64,000 bases of DNA from Lycocorax pyrrhopterus obiensis (GCA_014706295.1 JACSVZ010000001.1:118448763-118512762); one strand, 5' to 3'. Shown: positions 12,986 to 25,547, numbered from the stretch's first letter. Numbers and translations: made by a program. Notes: generated from the sequence alone by a model not told the origin.

Positions 12986-14388
12986 ATAACTTACGGCTTT
13001 CTGCACCGCTCTGCAGAGGCAGCACCTGGCCAGCACAAACCAATTGAAGTTTCTGATCAAGCAAGTTTCTGACAGCACAATCGAGTGCTCCAAGGGAAAG
13101 CAGGTACTGCTCTCTGTGCCTCTGCCTGGCATTCGCAATCTGTGCTGGCACCAGGACAAGTCTCTGAGGTCCCGAGGGGTCCCTGGGGCTCAGGGGGATG
13201 CTGCAGTGCTGAGCACAGAGAAACTCGAGGCACTGAGGGGAAAAGGAAGGAGAAACTGAGTTTCTGCCCTTCTAATAATGTCTCTGCTTTATTACAGCCA
13301 ATAATCCTTCACTGCATTTAAATTAGAGGAATGAATTTGGAAGCGTGGACCCTGGTAACTTCAGGCTGGCAAAGGGCAATTCCCTTTGCTTGCCCTGAGC
13401 TTTCCCGAGGGCTTTTGCTGAAATTCCCCATCTCAGCAACGCCACCACTTCTTTTTGGGTGTTCATACCCTTCAAACCACTCTGCACAGGCTTCAGATTC
13501 TCCTTTGCCATCATTCACTTGAGCTTTTCATATTTAACTCCTTTAATCTTCCACCAATAAATCACTGCCTCCCAAGCCTTCATCATTTTCAATGCTGTTC
13601 CAGAATCCCTTCAGGATGCTGACACCCGTCAGGTACTGAGTTAATTAATGGGTGGCAGATCTGCACTCCTGGAAAACAACCTGGGAAGTGCAAAGGAAGG
13701 GGAAGGTCAGGTCTGAGTGCTGGAGGGGGCAGCCACACCTGTCTGCAGAGCAGAAGCTGAGGAGCAAGTGGAAGAGAAGGAGTCCGTGTTCCTCGTGGAA
13801 GGGCATGATCCAAGGGGCTGCGGGCTCACCCTGCACACACCTGGGTATGGGCTCTCTGCACCCCGTAATCCCACTCAGACTGCCATGCTGAGGGAGCACA
13901 GAGATCTTTTCTGCGGCAGCAGCTAAAATAGCACTCAGACTGGAAGCCTGACCAAATTTCCCCTTCAGTAACTCATCCGAGGAGTGATTCCCCTTCTCCC
14001 ATGACACACCCACCTCTTCCTCCTCCAGAAGGAGAGGAGGGAACTCAAAGCAGGGCTGTGCAATGTGGCTGAGGAATGAGCGAGTGTCACCTCTCTTTGC
14101 AGGGCCAGGAAAGGGGTGAGGACACTGGAACGGACGCTGCTGAGAGGAAGATTTATTAACCTCTTGTTCCCTTTTTTTTAGCACTCTCAAAGTCACCAAT
14201 GTGCTTCTGCACCACTTCCAAAAAAGAAAAGAGTTGCAGGTGCTGATAGCATCTGACTCCTCTGATTTACTGAAAAACTGCTGGGGAAGGGAAGCAGAGA
14301 TAAAGGAAGCCGATTCATGCTGCTGTCCCATGGGGAGAGGTCCTGTGGAGACACCACTGGACACAGAGCATTCCCACAGAATGTTTCC
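12986..14388. other. Intergenic, no gene recognised
   Basis: Unique sequence. A 280-codon minus-strand frame at 13645-14487 starts inside the CR1 copy at 14389 and looks fortuitous. Confidence 0.6.
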
Positions 14389-14540
14389 CAGAAAAGCTGT
14401 GGCTGCCCCTGGATCCCTGGAAGAGTTCCAGGACAGGCTGGATGTGGCTTGGAGCAAGCTGGGACAGTGGAAGGTGTCCCTGCCCATGGCAGGGGTGGCA
14501 CTGGATGGGCTTTAAGGTCGCCTCCAACCCACAGCCTTCT
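14389..14540 (+). mobile_element. CR1 LINE 3'-end fragment
   Basis: It contains AGAAAAGCTGTGGCTGCCCC, GGACAGTGGAAGGTGTCCCT and GGCTTTAAGGTCGCCTCCAA, and ends before the ATTCT terminus. Confidence 0.86.
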
Positions 14541-17500
14541 AGCGGGTTCATTAAGGGAAGTTGCCTATACTTTGGTGGAGAGCAGCAGGCTGCTGGTGGC
14601 TTCATGACTAACAAAATCACATGTAACTGTATAAATGTGTCAGTGCCTCCACACGTCCCTGCAAGATTCCTACCGCCATCCCTAACTGTTTGCCCTCTGA
14701 GGAGCACGAGAGGAGAAACATGTCCGTGCAGGTGTTACTGGTGTGAGTGAGCCTGGTGACCTTGCACCCGACAGCTCTGCAGGCATGGAGTCCATCTGCT
14801 TTGTGGAAACAAGCTAGTACAGACAATGAACTTGAGAGACAGGGTATGAAGCAGTTATGCTGCTTTCTGGTAAAAGGGCGGGGGAAGAAATGTCCTCAAA
14901 TAACAGCAGCCAAGAGAAAACTCCACGGAGAGGTCAAGGACGGGGCTTTGCAGCAAGTGAAGGCATCCACAGAGGCTGAGGAGGTGTGAGCGAGGATGCA
15001 AGGCCAAGGACAGCCAAAACATCACTTACAGCACACTGGAGAGGGTTGTGGGAGAGGTCTGGGGATTCTTGTTACTCCTGAACACCATGCAAGGCACTTT
15101 GCCTCCAATGTTTAAGCAGAAAGCAAAGGATATTTAGGAGGACCTCTTGTGCTTGGCTCTGCTTGCTCACCCCTTTTTGCAGCTCACTCTCAGGGCACCA
15201 AGTCCAGTGAAATAAAAGGCTCCTGGTTAAGAGAAATCCAGCCTCATTCACCTGATTTTCAGCAGGAAAATAACCCTAAGGGGATATGACACCCTCAAAT
15301 GCTGGCTGGGTCAGCAGTGGTGGGATCAGGGCGAGGAGGGTCCTGCTGTGACCAGCCCCTGCACAAACCGTGTGTCCTCACGCCCACGCTGAGCAAAGAG
15401 ATGGGCTTTGCAAGGCAAGGGCGGCACGTCAGCAGTGTGCTCGCTCTCCCATCCATCTCCCCTGCCCTCAGGAAACAAACACCAGAGCAAATATTGCCTC
15501 CCTGTCAGATGGGACTGCCGGGCACTGTGCTCCTGTTTGCCTTGTGCTGTTCAAGGAGCGATGTCCCACGACATCAGGGAGAGTCTGACACAGAACAAGA
15601 CAGGCCTGGGGCAGCGGGAGGGGGTGTGCTGCGAGGGGATAAGCTGGAGGGAAGCAAGGAAGGGATAATTATCCATCCTGCAGAGGGCAAGCGCTGCGGT
15701 GTGGACATGACTCGAGGCAGCTCTTCCCAGAGATTCCCACTTCCACTCGCACCTCCAGATGTGTGAGCCTGCTCTGTCTGCTCATCGGGACCCTCTGCTC
15801 TGAGGGGAACAGAGAGGCAGGAGATGTGGCCTCAGCTCCTGGGCCTGAGGAGATCTCATTTAGCTGTTTCTTCTCCCTTCTTTGCCTCGGTTTCTCTGCA
15901 CTGTAAGAGCCTCATGACAGCTGGTGGCTTCTTCTTTCACTCCAGACTGAACACTGTGGAAAAATCCAAAGGGAAAGCCTGTTCGCAGCTTTGGGGATGG
16001 AAGCTGCCAGCGTGGAGGAGGAGTCTGCGTGAGTCCTTGCAGGCGTGGGTGGGCACCCAGCCCTGCCAGTTCGTGCTGCTCCGAGGCTGCACGGCACCTC
16101 CACCCCACAGGGGACGTGCACTTGCTGCTTTAACACCACAGCCTTAACACTTGGCTCCCAAGACCCCTCCCGATCTCTTGATTTCACAAGGGATCACCAT
16201 TTGCCACAAGAAGTGCTTTCTTTTGCTGGTTTTTCCCGACCCTCATTTCTCCTTCCTCTATGAGGAGAGCTCTCTTGGTAGTAGGATCTGCCATGGAAAT
16301 GCTCCTGCCCTTGCAGGATCTGAGTGTCCAGGGGGAGCTCTTGAAGGCTGACAACTGTGCTGTCCTTGAGCCCATTTTTGGACACCATGCACCCCAGAAA
16401 TGTGTCCAAGCCAGACACACACGCTGCTTCCCCCTCTCCCGACAGTGTTTGACCAGGACAAACCCTCCCTGGCTCCTGTCACCGAGGAGAGCAGCAGGTC
16501 CTCCAGCGCTCTGCTGTTTGTGTTTGACCAATACTTGTGGGTGGCTGTGTGACACCTCAGCTCTTTAACCCCTGAGCTGCTGCAGCCAGAGCTGTGTCTC
16601 GTGGTGCTTCAGGGGCAGGCTTGGCTCCTGTCCGAAGCAGAGCCATGGATTTGTAGGGATGCCTACAGGGAAAAGACAAAAGGCAAGATGAAGGCAGAGA
16701 TGGGGATTGCTCCTGTGCCGGCACCTCGGGTTGTGATACCTGAGTAAATCTCTTCCCTCCTACCCACAGGGTTTGACGAGAAAGCAGCCAGCTAAACATC
16801 CCCTGTGCTCCCCACGTCCTGGGGAAGCCTCTCTGCTCCTGCAGTGTCTGCTGGGTGGGGGGCTGGAGTCTCCAGGTCCTGGTGTTGAGAGGAGGAACTC
16901 GCAGGGGCAGGTTTGCCAGCCCTCAGCCCGCAGCCCACCCCTCACCTTGTGTACAACAACCCCCTCACCTCTGCCAAACCTCGCCCACCTGGGTGCCCAG
17001 CCTTGGCTGCATTTCCCCCCCAGAGGACGATGCTGCACCTTGGAGCCTGCAGGGCACACCTCGGGAATGCAGCATCCTCACCCCGGTTTATTAGCACAGG
17101 GCTCTTCGGTGCTGTGCTTTGAAGAAGGTGGCTTAATCCTTATCAGCTGAGGAGAATTTCATCAAAAAAGCGGCAGTGGGGAAATGGAAATGCAGAGATA
17201 CATAATTCATAGCGGAGAGGACACATTTAATAGGTGTGCTCAGCGGCAGCCCGGCTCAACACCTTGTTCTCCATGCTGGGGATGATGTCAGGTCACTCGG
17301 GATTAGCTCTTTGTTCTCCAAAACTCCATCTGCGCATTCTGAGTTCGGTGCAGGATGAGCTCTGTGCCCGGAGCCACTCGCAGCCCCTGCCTGGTGTCAG
17401 AGAGAAAAGGGCTTATTTACACATAAATGAGGAAGGCAAATATCCACAACTGATCCCAAGGTGCAAGGTCTTATTGGCAATTTCCTTCCCTACTTTGCAA

Positions 17501-18278
17501 AGGCCGAGATAACCCTCGGCTTCTCCCGCCCTCGCCCCGCCAGGGCAGGGATTTGGGGGCAGGAAATGGCAGGAACCCGAACCTACGCGCTCCCATCACA
17601 TGGAACAGCTTTGTTTTGGGACTGGGATGCGCACGGAGAACATGGCAGAGCCTCGGTGCGGCCCGTGCCGGGGGTTTAAGGGGCAGACAAGCATTCCCGA
17701 GCATTGCACAGGGCGCAGCCTGCACAGGAATTAATGCTTAATTCCCACCTGGGCTCCCCAGTTCCCTCTCCGGGGCTCGTAAGTAGCCGCTGCCGTTCGG
17801 GAAATGCAGAGCTCTCCTTGTCCTCATCACACAGGTGGGACACCAAGGGGGGATCTGGAGGTGCGAGCTTCACCCGGGTGAGGTGAGGATCACGGGAGAA
17901 GTGGATGACCCCAAGGAAATGGAGCTCCCAGGGAAGGGATCCCTCCCAGTCCCCGCACAGGAGACCCAGCACTGCTTCTTTGGGGCATCTGTCCTGCATG
18001 CGGGAAGGCAAGCGCTTTTTTATTCCAATGGGGAATATGGGAAGGATGAAAAACCCAGTCTGGCATCCTCCTTCCACTCCCACTCGAAATACCAAAATAA
18101 CCTTCCCGGTTCTTCCCAACCCGTCCGACGGAGGGGGTTTTCTCCTTCCCCTGCTCACATTCGAGCCAAAGGCAGATCGATGACAAATCCCTGGGGCGGG
18201 AAGGGAAGGGAAGGGGACAGCACTCCATCACCTCAGCACTGCTCCCTGCAGACAGGTTCTCTGCACGGGAAAACAGAG
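14541..18278. other. Intergenic, no gene recognised
   Basis: Unique sequence. CpG density rises modestly at about 17.5-17.7 kb but not to CpG-island level. Confidence 0.6.
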
Positions 18279-18645
18279 CTTTCTCCTTTTTTCTCTTTTT
18301 CTTTTTCTTTTTCTTTTTCTTTTTCTTTTTCTTCTTCTTCTTCTTCTTCTTTTTCTTCCTTTTCCCTTTTTCCTTTTTCCTTTTCTTATATTTTTATCCT
18401 TTCCTATTTTTCTTCATATTTTTCTTTTTCTCATCTTTCTTTTTTCTTTTATTTTCCTTCTCTTTTCTTTATTCTTTTCTTTCTCTTCATTCTTTTCTTT
18501 TCTCTTTTCTTTTCTTTTCTTTTCTTTTCTTTTCTTTTCTTTTCTTTTCTTTTCTTTTTCTTTTTCTTTTTCTTTTTCTTTTCTCTTTCTTTTGCCCTTT
18601 CTACTTTTCTACTTCCTTTTTCTCTTTCTTGCCCTCTTTATCTCC
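18279..18645 (+). repeat. Polypyrimidine tract of (TTTTTC)n, (TTC)n and (TTTTC)n microsatellites
   Basis: About 365 bases of nearly pure C/T, with only rare A or G. Sub-blocks are TTTTTC (about 18290-18335), TTC (about 18330-18352), irregular C/T with scattered TATATTTTTATC interruptions, TTTTC (about 18495-18560), and TTTTTC again. It is the longest homopyrimidine run of the window. The 280-codon frame across it is an artefact. Confidence 0.95.
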
Positions 18646-19102
18646 GAATGATGTTTAATTCCTCGGGGAGTTTCTGAGACAAGTGGGCAGGACTCCGAGC
18701 ATCCCCCCGGCGGGCCCTGCTCTTGCTGAGGGCTCGAGAGCCCTCTGCTGTCCACCCATCCCTCCCCTGGACACGGCTCTGGGCCCTGCTGCTCCTCACG
18801 GGCTCTGCCCTCCTCTGCACAGGGTCCGGGATGGACGCGGTCAGTGGCGATCCTTGTGCCGGGAGGCTCGCCGGCTCCCGGCAGTGCCCATTAAAAATGG
18901 CTTCACGTGGCTCCAGGACAGCCACCAAGCCAGGGGAGGCCACTGGTGGCTTTTCTGCCGTCCCCCGAAGCCCCCGGGCCCGGGCAGTTGTTGCTCTGCG
19001 CGTGGCGTTCCGTGCACCCGGTCGGGGCCACCGCACCTGCAGCAGCTCCCTGGGCAGGACCCTCCGAAACCAACGCAGGGCTGAGCACAGAACCTCGAAA
19101 CC
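18646..19102. other. GC- and CpG-rich segment next to the pyrimidine tract
   Basis: About 450 bases of raised CpG. They contain a small hairpin (GAGGGCT, loop CGAG, AGCCCTC at 18728-18745). No coding exon was recognised. It might be a minor CpG island or unmasked GC-rich spacer. Confidence 0.4.
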
Positions 19103-19215
19103 ACGGGATCACGGGCTGGGCTGGCTGGGAAGCCACCTGAAAGCTCATCCTGTTCCACCCTGCCGTGGGCAGGGACACCTTCCACCAGGGCAGGTTCCGA
19201 GCCCTGCCCGACCCG
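19103..19215 (-). mobile_element. CR1 LINE 3'-end fragment
   Basis: Reverse orientation: ACGGGATCACGGG, AAGCTCATCCTGTTCCACCC and GGGCAGGGACACCTTCCACC, then degraded. Confidence 0.75.
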
Positions 19216-21559
19216 TCCCTGGCTGAGTCACTCTCAGCCATCCTGAGGAGCCTCTCGGGGCCACCAGAATCAGCCTGGGCTTGGCAGACATTCTCCTTTG
19301 GATGTGGGGACAGCTCCCTCTGCGAGGGAAGGATGCTTCTGTACTCCTCACCTTGCTCCATCCCCAGCTCTTCCTTGGCTCAGATTCTGCCTCCAATGTC
19401 AACACTCGCCTCAGGACTCTCCATTTTTCCCCATGAGAGACAACCTTAGAAATTATAAATTAATAATTAATGCAGTGTTTATCCACAGCATAATAAATGT
19501 GTAAAAAATGCTCCTGTTATGTGGAGAGGTGCTAAACTGGATCATCTACACAGTCCCCAGCACAAAGCAGCATTCCAGTGACCATACAGATCACTGTAGA
19601 CCAGTTATATGCACACACAGACACCCACAAGAGCGTTCCTGCTGAGGCCCTACCAGTGTTACCACAAGGCCTCAGCCACAGAGGCCATGGCTAGCTGGAG
19701 TGCAGGGAAAATTTGGCTGGATTCAATAATTCATACCTGTATAAAACTGGCCTGGACGGGGAAAGGGAGGATTAAACACAAAGTGGTCCCCAGAGCCAAG
19801 ATTACTCGCTCAGGCTGGCGGTGTTACCTCAGACAGAACGAGGCTTTTCCTGTTTGCTTTATTAGTTGTCCATAAAAGCCTCGTTAGCCCATTCCACTGG
19901 TCATCCATTATTTATGTGTGACATCCTATTTGGAGTGATTGGCTCCCTTTTCTGGCGTCTTTTGGGTGTGGGGGGTTTCTGTCCCTCCTTGGGGTGAGGG
20001 TGTGTCCTGAGAGACACAGGACAGGACAGAAACCCCCCAGCCCCACGGCCAGGGCTCTTCCAGGCCCACACGCCCTCAGCAGCAGCAGAAGGGTGGCAGG
20101 AAGGATGCAGGGACAACCCCGTGAGACTCCCTGGCATCTCCTTCCCCCACACCAGCTCCAGCCAGGCTGCAGCAAGTGGATTCCGACAAAGATGCTCTAG
20201 GAAAAGGAAATATTCACTTTCTGGTGTGAATAGCAGGGCTTCCTGTTCTTTCCAACTAGATATGAAGCAATCCTTCATTTTTATTAGGTATTTGTTGAAG
20301 TGGGAACAAGGCAGAGCCCGTGGCTGGGTGACTCACCCAGATCAATGGTCAGCCTGTAGGTAGAGTGTTTCCAGAGGAAAAATCCTCCTTGGCTCACCCC
20401 TGAAGCCCAGGTGCGGGGAAGATGCCTGTTCTCCATCTCAGCATCACTGACTCCTGGGGGCAGTGATGGGGGCAGGAAGGGGATCCCCCACAGGAGCAGG
20501 GAGAGCTCTGATCCCTGGGGATCCACCTGCCCCACACCACTGCCCAGCGAGGCTGTGTCCCTGCTGGAAATCCCAGAGGGAATAAGGAGCTATGTGGAGG
20601 GAAGGAGAGGCAGGGGTTTCCTGCACACGCCCTGGCTGCTCGTGCGACTGGGATCCAGCACCTGCTTTTGGGGGAATCCCGTTTCAGTAATCCAGTGGTA
20701 CTGAGCTCTTTTAAAGCTGGGCCCTGGATGTGGGCTCAGGCTGGAGCAGACATCTCCACTCCAGCAACAGCTCTAAATATCCATGAGCCTCCGAACTTCA
20801 CACTCGCTCAAAAATCCGGCTCTGCTTGCAGTTTTCCTGCGAAACCAATCTTTTCCTAAGGATGAGGACACCCTGCCCACTCAGCTTGGGCCACAGAATC
20901 ATCACGGAATCATGGAACGATTCAGGCTGGAAGGCCAACCATTTCTGAGCCTCCAGAGCCAGCCAAACTGGGCTGAATGGAGGGAATTTCATCCCTCCTG
21001 CCTCTTGCCCTGGCACGGATCACATCCTGAGTGTTAGCCAGGGGCATCTCACTGATCCCAGTTACAGTCACTTCTCCAGCCTCGCACCAAATCCAGGCTC
21101 TTGCCGGTGCTGCCTGGTGCATGACATGCAATTCACCTTCCCAAATGCTGCTGGAGGTCAGTTCCCACCCTTCCTCCACCTCCTCCTCCTCCTCCTTGCC
21201 CTGGCCCTGCTCTCCATCACCCTCCATGTGGGGGGAGCACCCACCCCGTTGCACAGGGACTCTCGCTGTGTTTGCTCCCCAGTAACCTCGAGGATTTGTG
21301 CCTTTCCCTTTGCCCACCCCCAAGATGCATTCATGTTGGTGGTAAGTCTTAGAATTGGAGTAGTGAGGGATATTCCTCCTCCCCTGGGAGGTCCTGAGTA
21401 TTTTTCCTCAAGGAAAATGAAGCATTTTGAGATATTTGGGGCTCTGCCCTGGTTTGGATGCCCCCAGGCCGGAAGCAGGTGCCCAGTGCTGGAGCCAGGC
21501 TGTGGAGAGCAGAGGAGGGAGAGGAGAAGGGGTGGGTACCCACACTTTGCCTCCTGTGA
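19216..21559. other. Intergenic, no gene recognised
   Basis: Unique sequence apart from a possible CR1 remnant at 20894. An AT-rich patch lies near 19440-19510. Confidence 0.6.
20894..20985 (-). mobile_element. Possible diverged CR1 3'-end fragment
   Basis: ACAGAATCATCACGGAATCA and GATTCAGGCTGGAAGGCCAA resemble the reversed CR1 terminus. The remainder is too diverged to place. Confidence 0.45.
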
Positions 21560-21960
21560 ATCCTGCTGATTAGCATTCCAAATCTAATGAAGCTGGACCG
21601 AGGACGCTCCTGTTTGTCCGCTGTAATGGATGATGATGCCGAGGTGGCTGGACTCTGCATGTGGAAATGGAGGGCTGTGGTAATGTGACAAGAATTAATG
21701 AAACGTAACCAGACTTTCATATAATTAAAACCAGTAATTGCTGGAAAGATGGCTCATGCAAAACGATGGGCTGGGGGTGGGCAGGGTTGATTAAAACTGG
21801 TGACTGGCTACAAATGATTAGATTAAAATCAATTAACTGTAGAATTGCTGTCTGGCATATGGAAGGATAATTCAGTTACGTAACCGACAGCGGGATTTGC
21901 ACTTTGCAAATGTTGTTTCAGTACATCAGACCAAGCTTAGGCAACCTGGTTATTTAACAG
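21560..21960. promoter_or_regulatory. Candidate conserved noncoding element, homeodomain-site rich
   Basis: A repeat-free, AT-rich block in GC-balanced surroundings. It has many TAAT/ATTA cores (GATTAGCATTC, AATTAATGAAAC, CAGTAATTGC, ATCAATTAAC), CATATG, and GCAAATGTTGTTT. The composition resembles vertebrate developmental enhancers. Conservation could not be tested. Confidence 0.35.
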
Positions 21961-22220
21961 GACACGCTTGTGATTCCTGGTGCCGAGGGTGGGGTTTGGT
22001 AACATGATGCAAGGCAGAGCCCACAGCCCGGGGCTGTTCTCATTCTGGGTAAAGAGCAAGGAAGGCCAGAGATGGCCACGATCCCCTGCTCTGCCCTGCT
22101 TATTTGTAAACAGGAGCTCTTTTCATTACTCTTTTAAAGACTGGTTGGATTAAGGAAGCATTAGTGGAATTCAACGCTCGGCATGCTCCCTCCTCCCGAG
22201 AGCCTGCTGGTGGCGGTGCC

Positions 22221-22247
22221 CATTAGCGCTAATGCAGCCGCATTAGC
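22221..22247. promoter_or_regulatory. Perfect 14-bp palindrome CATTAGCGCTAATG with a third CATTAGC copy
   Basis: The palindrome is at 22221-22234 and a further CATTAGC at 22241-22247. TAAT cores in inverted and direct arrangement suggest paired homeodomain binding. It may belong with the enhancer-like block at 21560-21960. Confidence 0.4.
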
Positions 22248-22814
22248 ACTCTGAAAGGATTCCTGTGTTACAGCATCCCTGATGGCTCCAGTTCCTCTTC
22301 CGTCCTCCCCTAAGCCCCGGGGAGAGCAGGGCGATGAAACCCCTGCGGAGGGACAGCAAGGAGGTGAGGCTGGGCCGGGGCTCCTCAGCTCCTGCCCCGA
22401 GCACTGCAGGTGAGCCTGCAACACCCCCTGCTCTGGGGTTCGGGGACCGGTGGTTCAAATAAACCCTACAGATCTGTGCCTCTGATCCTGTCCCGCCTCT
22501 AAGGCTCCTCCTGGCACTGTGGATGAGCAACCGGCTCTGGAAAAAAAGCGCTGGAGGTACCAGGGCAGTGCTGGCAGGCCAGAGGCATTATATTTTAATA
22601 GGCGTCAGGGTCCTGCTGAGATCCTGGACTGGCTCATCTCGGATACAGCCACACTGACGATTCACCCTCTTCGTACACGTCTCGGTTTTCAGCAGACATT
22701 TTGTCAGGTGCTGTTCCGAGCCCCTCTGTGGCCAGAGCAGAGGCCCTCTCCCATCGTGGCACACCTGTCACCTACATCGTGACACACGGGGGCAAGGCAG
22801 CTTCACTTCAGGAA

Positions 22815-22943
22815 CTGTTTCAGGCCAGGTTGGATGGGCCTTGGAGCAACCTGGGCTAGTGGAAGGTGTCCCTGCCCGTGGCAGGGGGTGGCACTGGATG
22901 GGCTTTAAGGTCCCTTCTACCCCAAACCATTCTGGGATTCTGT
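22815..22943 (+). mobile_element. CR1 LINE 3'-end fragment
   Basis: GGAGCAACCTGGGCTAGTGG, GGCTTTAAGGTCCCTTCTAC and CCATTCTGGGATTCTG. The terminus is preserved and the 5' side truncated. Confidence 0.87.
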
Positions 22944-24739
22944 TTCTGGTGAGCCACACTCCAAGCCCATGTTGTTCCCACAGCCTTGAGCTGCACCCTA
23001 GGAATGGCTCCCAAAACTTCGGGGTGGTGCAGACAGAGGTTCCAGTGGTGCAATGAATTTGGCCCAGCTACATTCATGTCCTCAAGAGGGCAGAGCTGTT
23101 GGTTCTACTGACTGCAGAGAACCTGGCATGGTCTCTGGGATGGGTCGCTGTCCTACCAGGGGATGACAGTGGGCTTTCCCCACTCCTTTCCCAGAAAACC
23201 TATCCTGGAATTGCTCTGGAAATCTCCCACACCAGCACAGATACGTGTGCTTTCTGTAGAAGAGGCAAAAGTAGATTTAGGTCAAAAATTACTATGTATA
23301 GAGCAGAGAAACATCTCCTGAGCCATCTGCCATGCACCAAAGCCAAACTCCGCTTAGAGCCTGATGAGGCTTTAAAAAAAATATAAAAACCTGACTGGCT
23401 TTCACTCAGGGCTTTCAAACCACTTCTGCTCTTTATAGGGCCGTTCAAACATGGCTCCACTAAGCTGCTGCCCATCATAAATAAGCTCTTGGTTCTTGCT
23501 GTCAAGGAGAAAATTAACCCCACTTCTGCCTCTCTACTCCAGGAAGGCATGGGAAGAGCTCCTTGGGAAGAGCCCTCACGTCCAACCCCAGCCCTGCCAG
23601 GCTGAGGGAGCACATCTTCCATTTTCTGCTGCTCCCAAAGGTCCTGGGAGGAACCTTTGCAAACAGTGCAAAGATATTTTATTCCATTAACCTGCACTGG
23701 TAATCTCCATGGAGATCCTGCTTCTCTTCCCTTTGTCTGCTCTTGTGTTTGCTTATTCTGGATTGATGCACAATCCCTCTCTTCCTTGCTCTCCGCTTTC
23801 CATGCCTCACCCATAGCCCATCTGTGCTTTCTAGATCTTAGCCAAGATCTTTTTTCCTGCTTCTTTTCCTCCTCTCCATGGCCAGCAATAATGCAGAGAC
23901 ATCTGGATGCCTTTCTGAGGACACAGAAGTGCCCCACAGCAGCATCCCCATGCAGAGCCGCATTACTGCTGCATAAATCCCTTCCCATTCCGTGGAAGAT
24001 CTGCAAATCACCAACCAGCCAGGCTTCAGGATAAAGTCCCTTTCATCATGGGGAGATGAGTAATCATTTCCCTTCCTGTATGAGATGCAGCAGATTTATT
24101 GTCCTGACTCAGCCCCCAAGTTTATGTGAAGGAGAAAGGTCAGGACGGAGTTTACAAACTGTCGATATTCCTGCCCTAGGAGGTTTTCTTCTCCCTGACA
24201 AAGTAGTTCAGCAGTGCCAGTTGCTTGTTTGATGCCTTTAATAAAGGCAGAAGGACACAGATATTTCGCTGATAATTCACTCATCTGCAGTGAATCAAGC
24301 AGCAATCCACACCATGGAAATCATGGCTGATGCTGGAAAATCACTCCGTTCCCTCCAGCCCATGGGTCATATCCAGCCCCAGATGAGGACAACAGCATCG
24401 CTGAATTTCTATATATCCGGGTTTTTCCTGTTCAAAATAATCTCCAAAAATCTGTCCGGAAGCCAAATGATCTTGTTCTGTTTGTGGTTTAAAGAGGACT
24501 GGTCTGGTTTGGGACTTTTTAAACTATTATTACATGCTTAAATTAAAACTCCCAGCAGAAGTCCCAAAAGAGAAAATGAGCCCGCTCCATTTCAACTTTA
24601 CAAGAGCACTTTGCTCTGGGGATTTTTCAATGAGTTTTCAAAATTAAACATATCTGTGGAATGCCGCTTGTTGAATGAGCCCGCGGCCCATTCCACGTCA
24701 ACATCACATGTTGAATGAGCTCTGATGTCCAAGCCAATC
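22944..24739. other. Intergenic, no gene recognised
   Basis: Unique sequence. A 268-codon minus-strand frame at 23200-24006 has no recognisable domain. Confidence 0.6.
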
Positions 24740-25133
24740 CCCCTGTGTCCTGTCCCTCCATGCCTTGTCCCCAGTCCCTCTCCAGCTCTCCTGGAGCCCC
24801 TTTGGGCCCTGCAAGGGGCTCTGAGCTCTCCCTGGAGCCTTCTCCTCTCCAGGTGAGCACCCCCAGCTCTCCCAGCCTGGCTCCAGAGCAGAGGGGCTCC
24901 AGCCCTGGAGCAGCTCTGGGGCCTCCTCTGGACTCTCTCCAGCAGCTCCACGTCCTTGTGCTGCTGGCCCAGGGCTGGGGCAGCTCTGCGGGTGGGGTCT
25001 CACCTGAGTACAGGGGCAGAGGGGCAGAATCCCCCCCCCACCCTGCTGCTGCCCACGCTGGGGGATTAGCCCAGGGCACGGGGCATGTCCAGCCTCTCAC
25101 CCACCGACACCCCCAAATCCTCCTTGGCAGGGC
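24740..25133 (-). mobile_element. CR1 LINE internal fragment lacking its 3' end
   Basis: In reverse orientation it contains GAGCCCCTTTGGGCCCTGCA, CTGGAGCCTTCTCCTCTCCA, CTCCACGTCCTTGTGCTGCT and GGGTCTCACCTGAG. By eye it is about 97 percent identical to 43161-43392. The 3' UTR end present in most copies is absent. Confidence 0.82.
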
Positions 25134-25547
25134 TGCTCTCAATCTGCTCATCCCCCAGCCTGGATTGATCCCAATGTTTAGCTCTCAGGTCACTTTGGAG
25201 CACACTCTTTATTTACAGGCATCCCAGAACAGCCTGTGGAGAAACAAACACCTGACGCTTCCCAGTTTGTGATGTTTCCTCGTGCTCCTGCGGCAGCTCC
25301 ACGCTGGAAGGCTCAGCCAGGGAGAAGCACACCTCTCTCCAGATGGTGAGAGCTGCTGTCAGCTCCGAGAGGGGAATCACAACTGAAATGAGGACACAAA
25401 CTGGCATATGGCAAGGTAGACAGCAGAATTCTTTGTGATGGCTGAGCTCTGTCACTACCCATGAGCAACAGCCCAGTGATTTCCTGTCAGAAACCTGCCC
25501 CTGCTGAACTTAATTGCAAACCTGATCTCACACGTTTTGAACAAGGA

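Noticed and set aside
13645..14487. 280-codon minus-strand frame
   Set aside because: It starts inside a reversed CR1 3' UTR (MGRDTFHCPSLLQ is the translated repeat, seen at many CR1 copies), so it is not a gene.
17835..18677. 280-codon frame rich in Phe and Ser
   Set aside because: Its second half is translated from the C/T microsatellite tract.
20894..20985. Possible retroviral LTR end
   Set aside because: The ACAGAATCATCACGGAATCA pattern fits a reversed CR1 terminus better. No LTR pair, primer-binding site or viral coding remnant was seen anywhere in the window.
23200..24006. 268-codon minus-strand frame
   Set aside because: No domain, and it has no acceptor/donor arrangement consistent with a gene.
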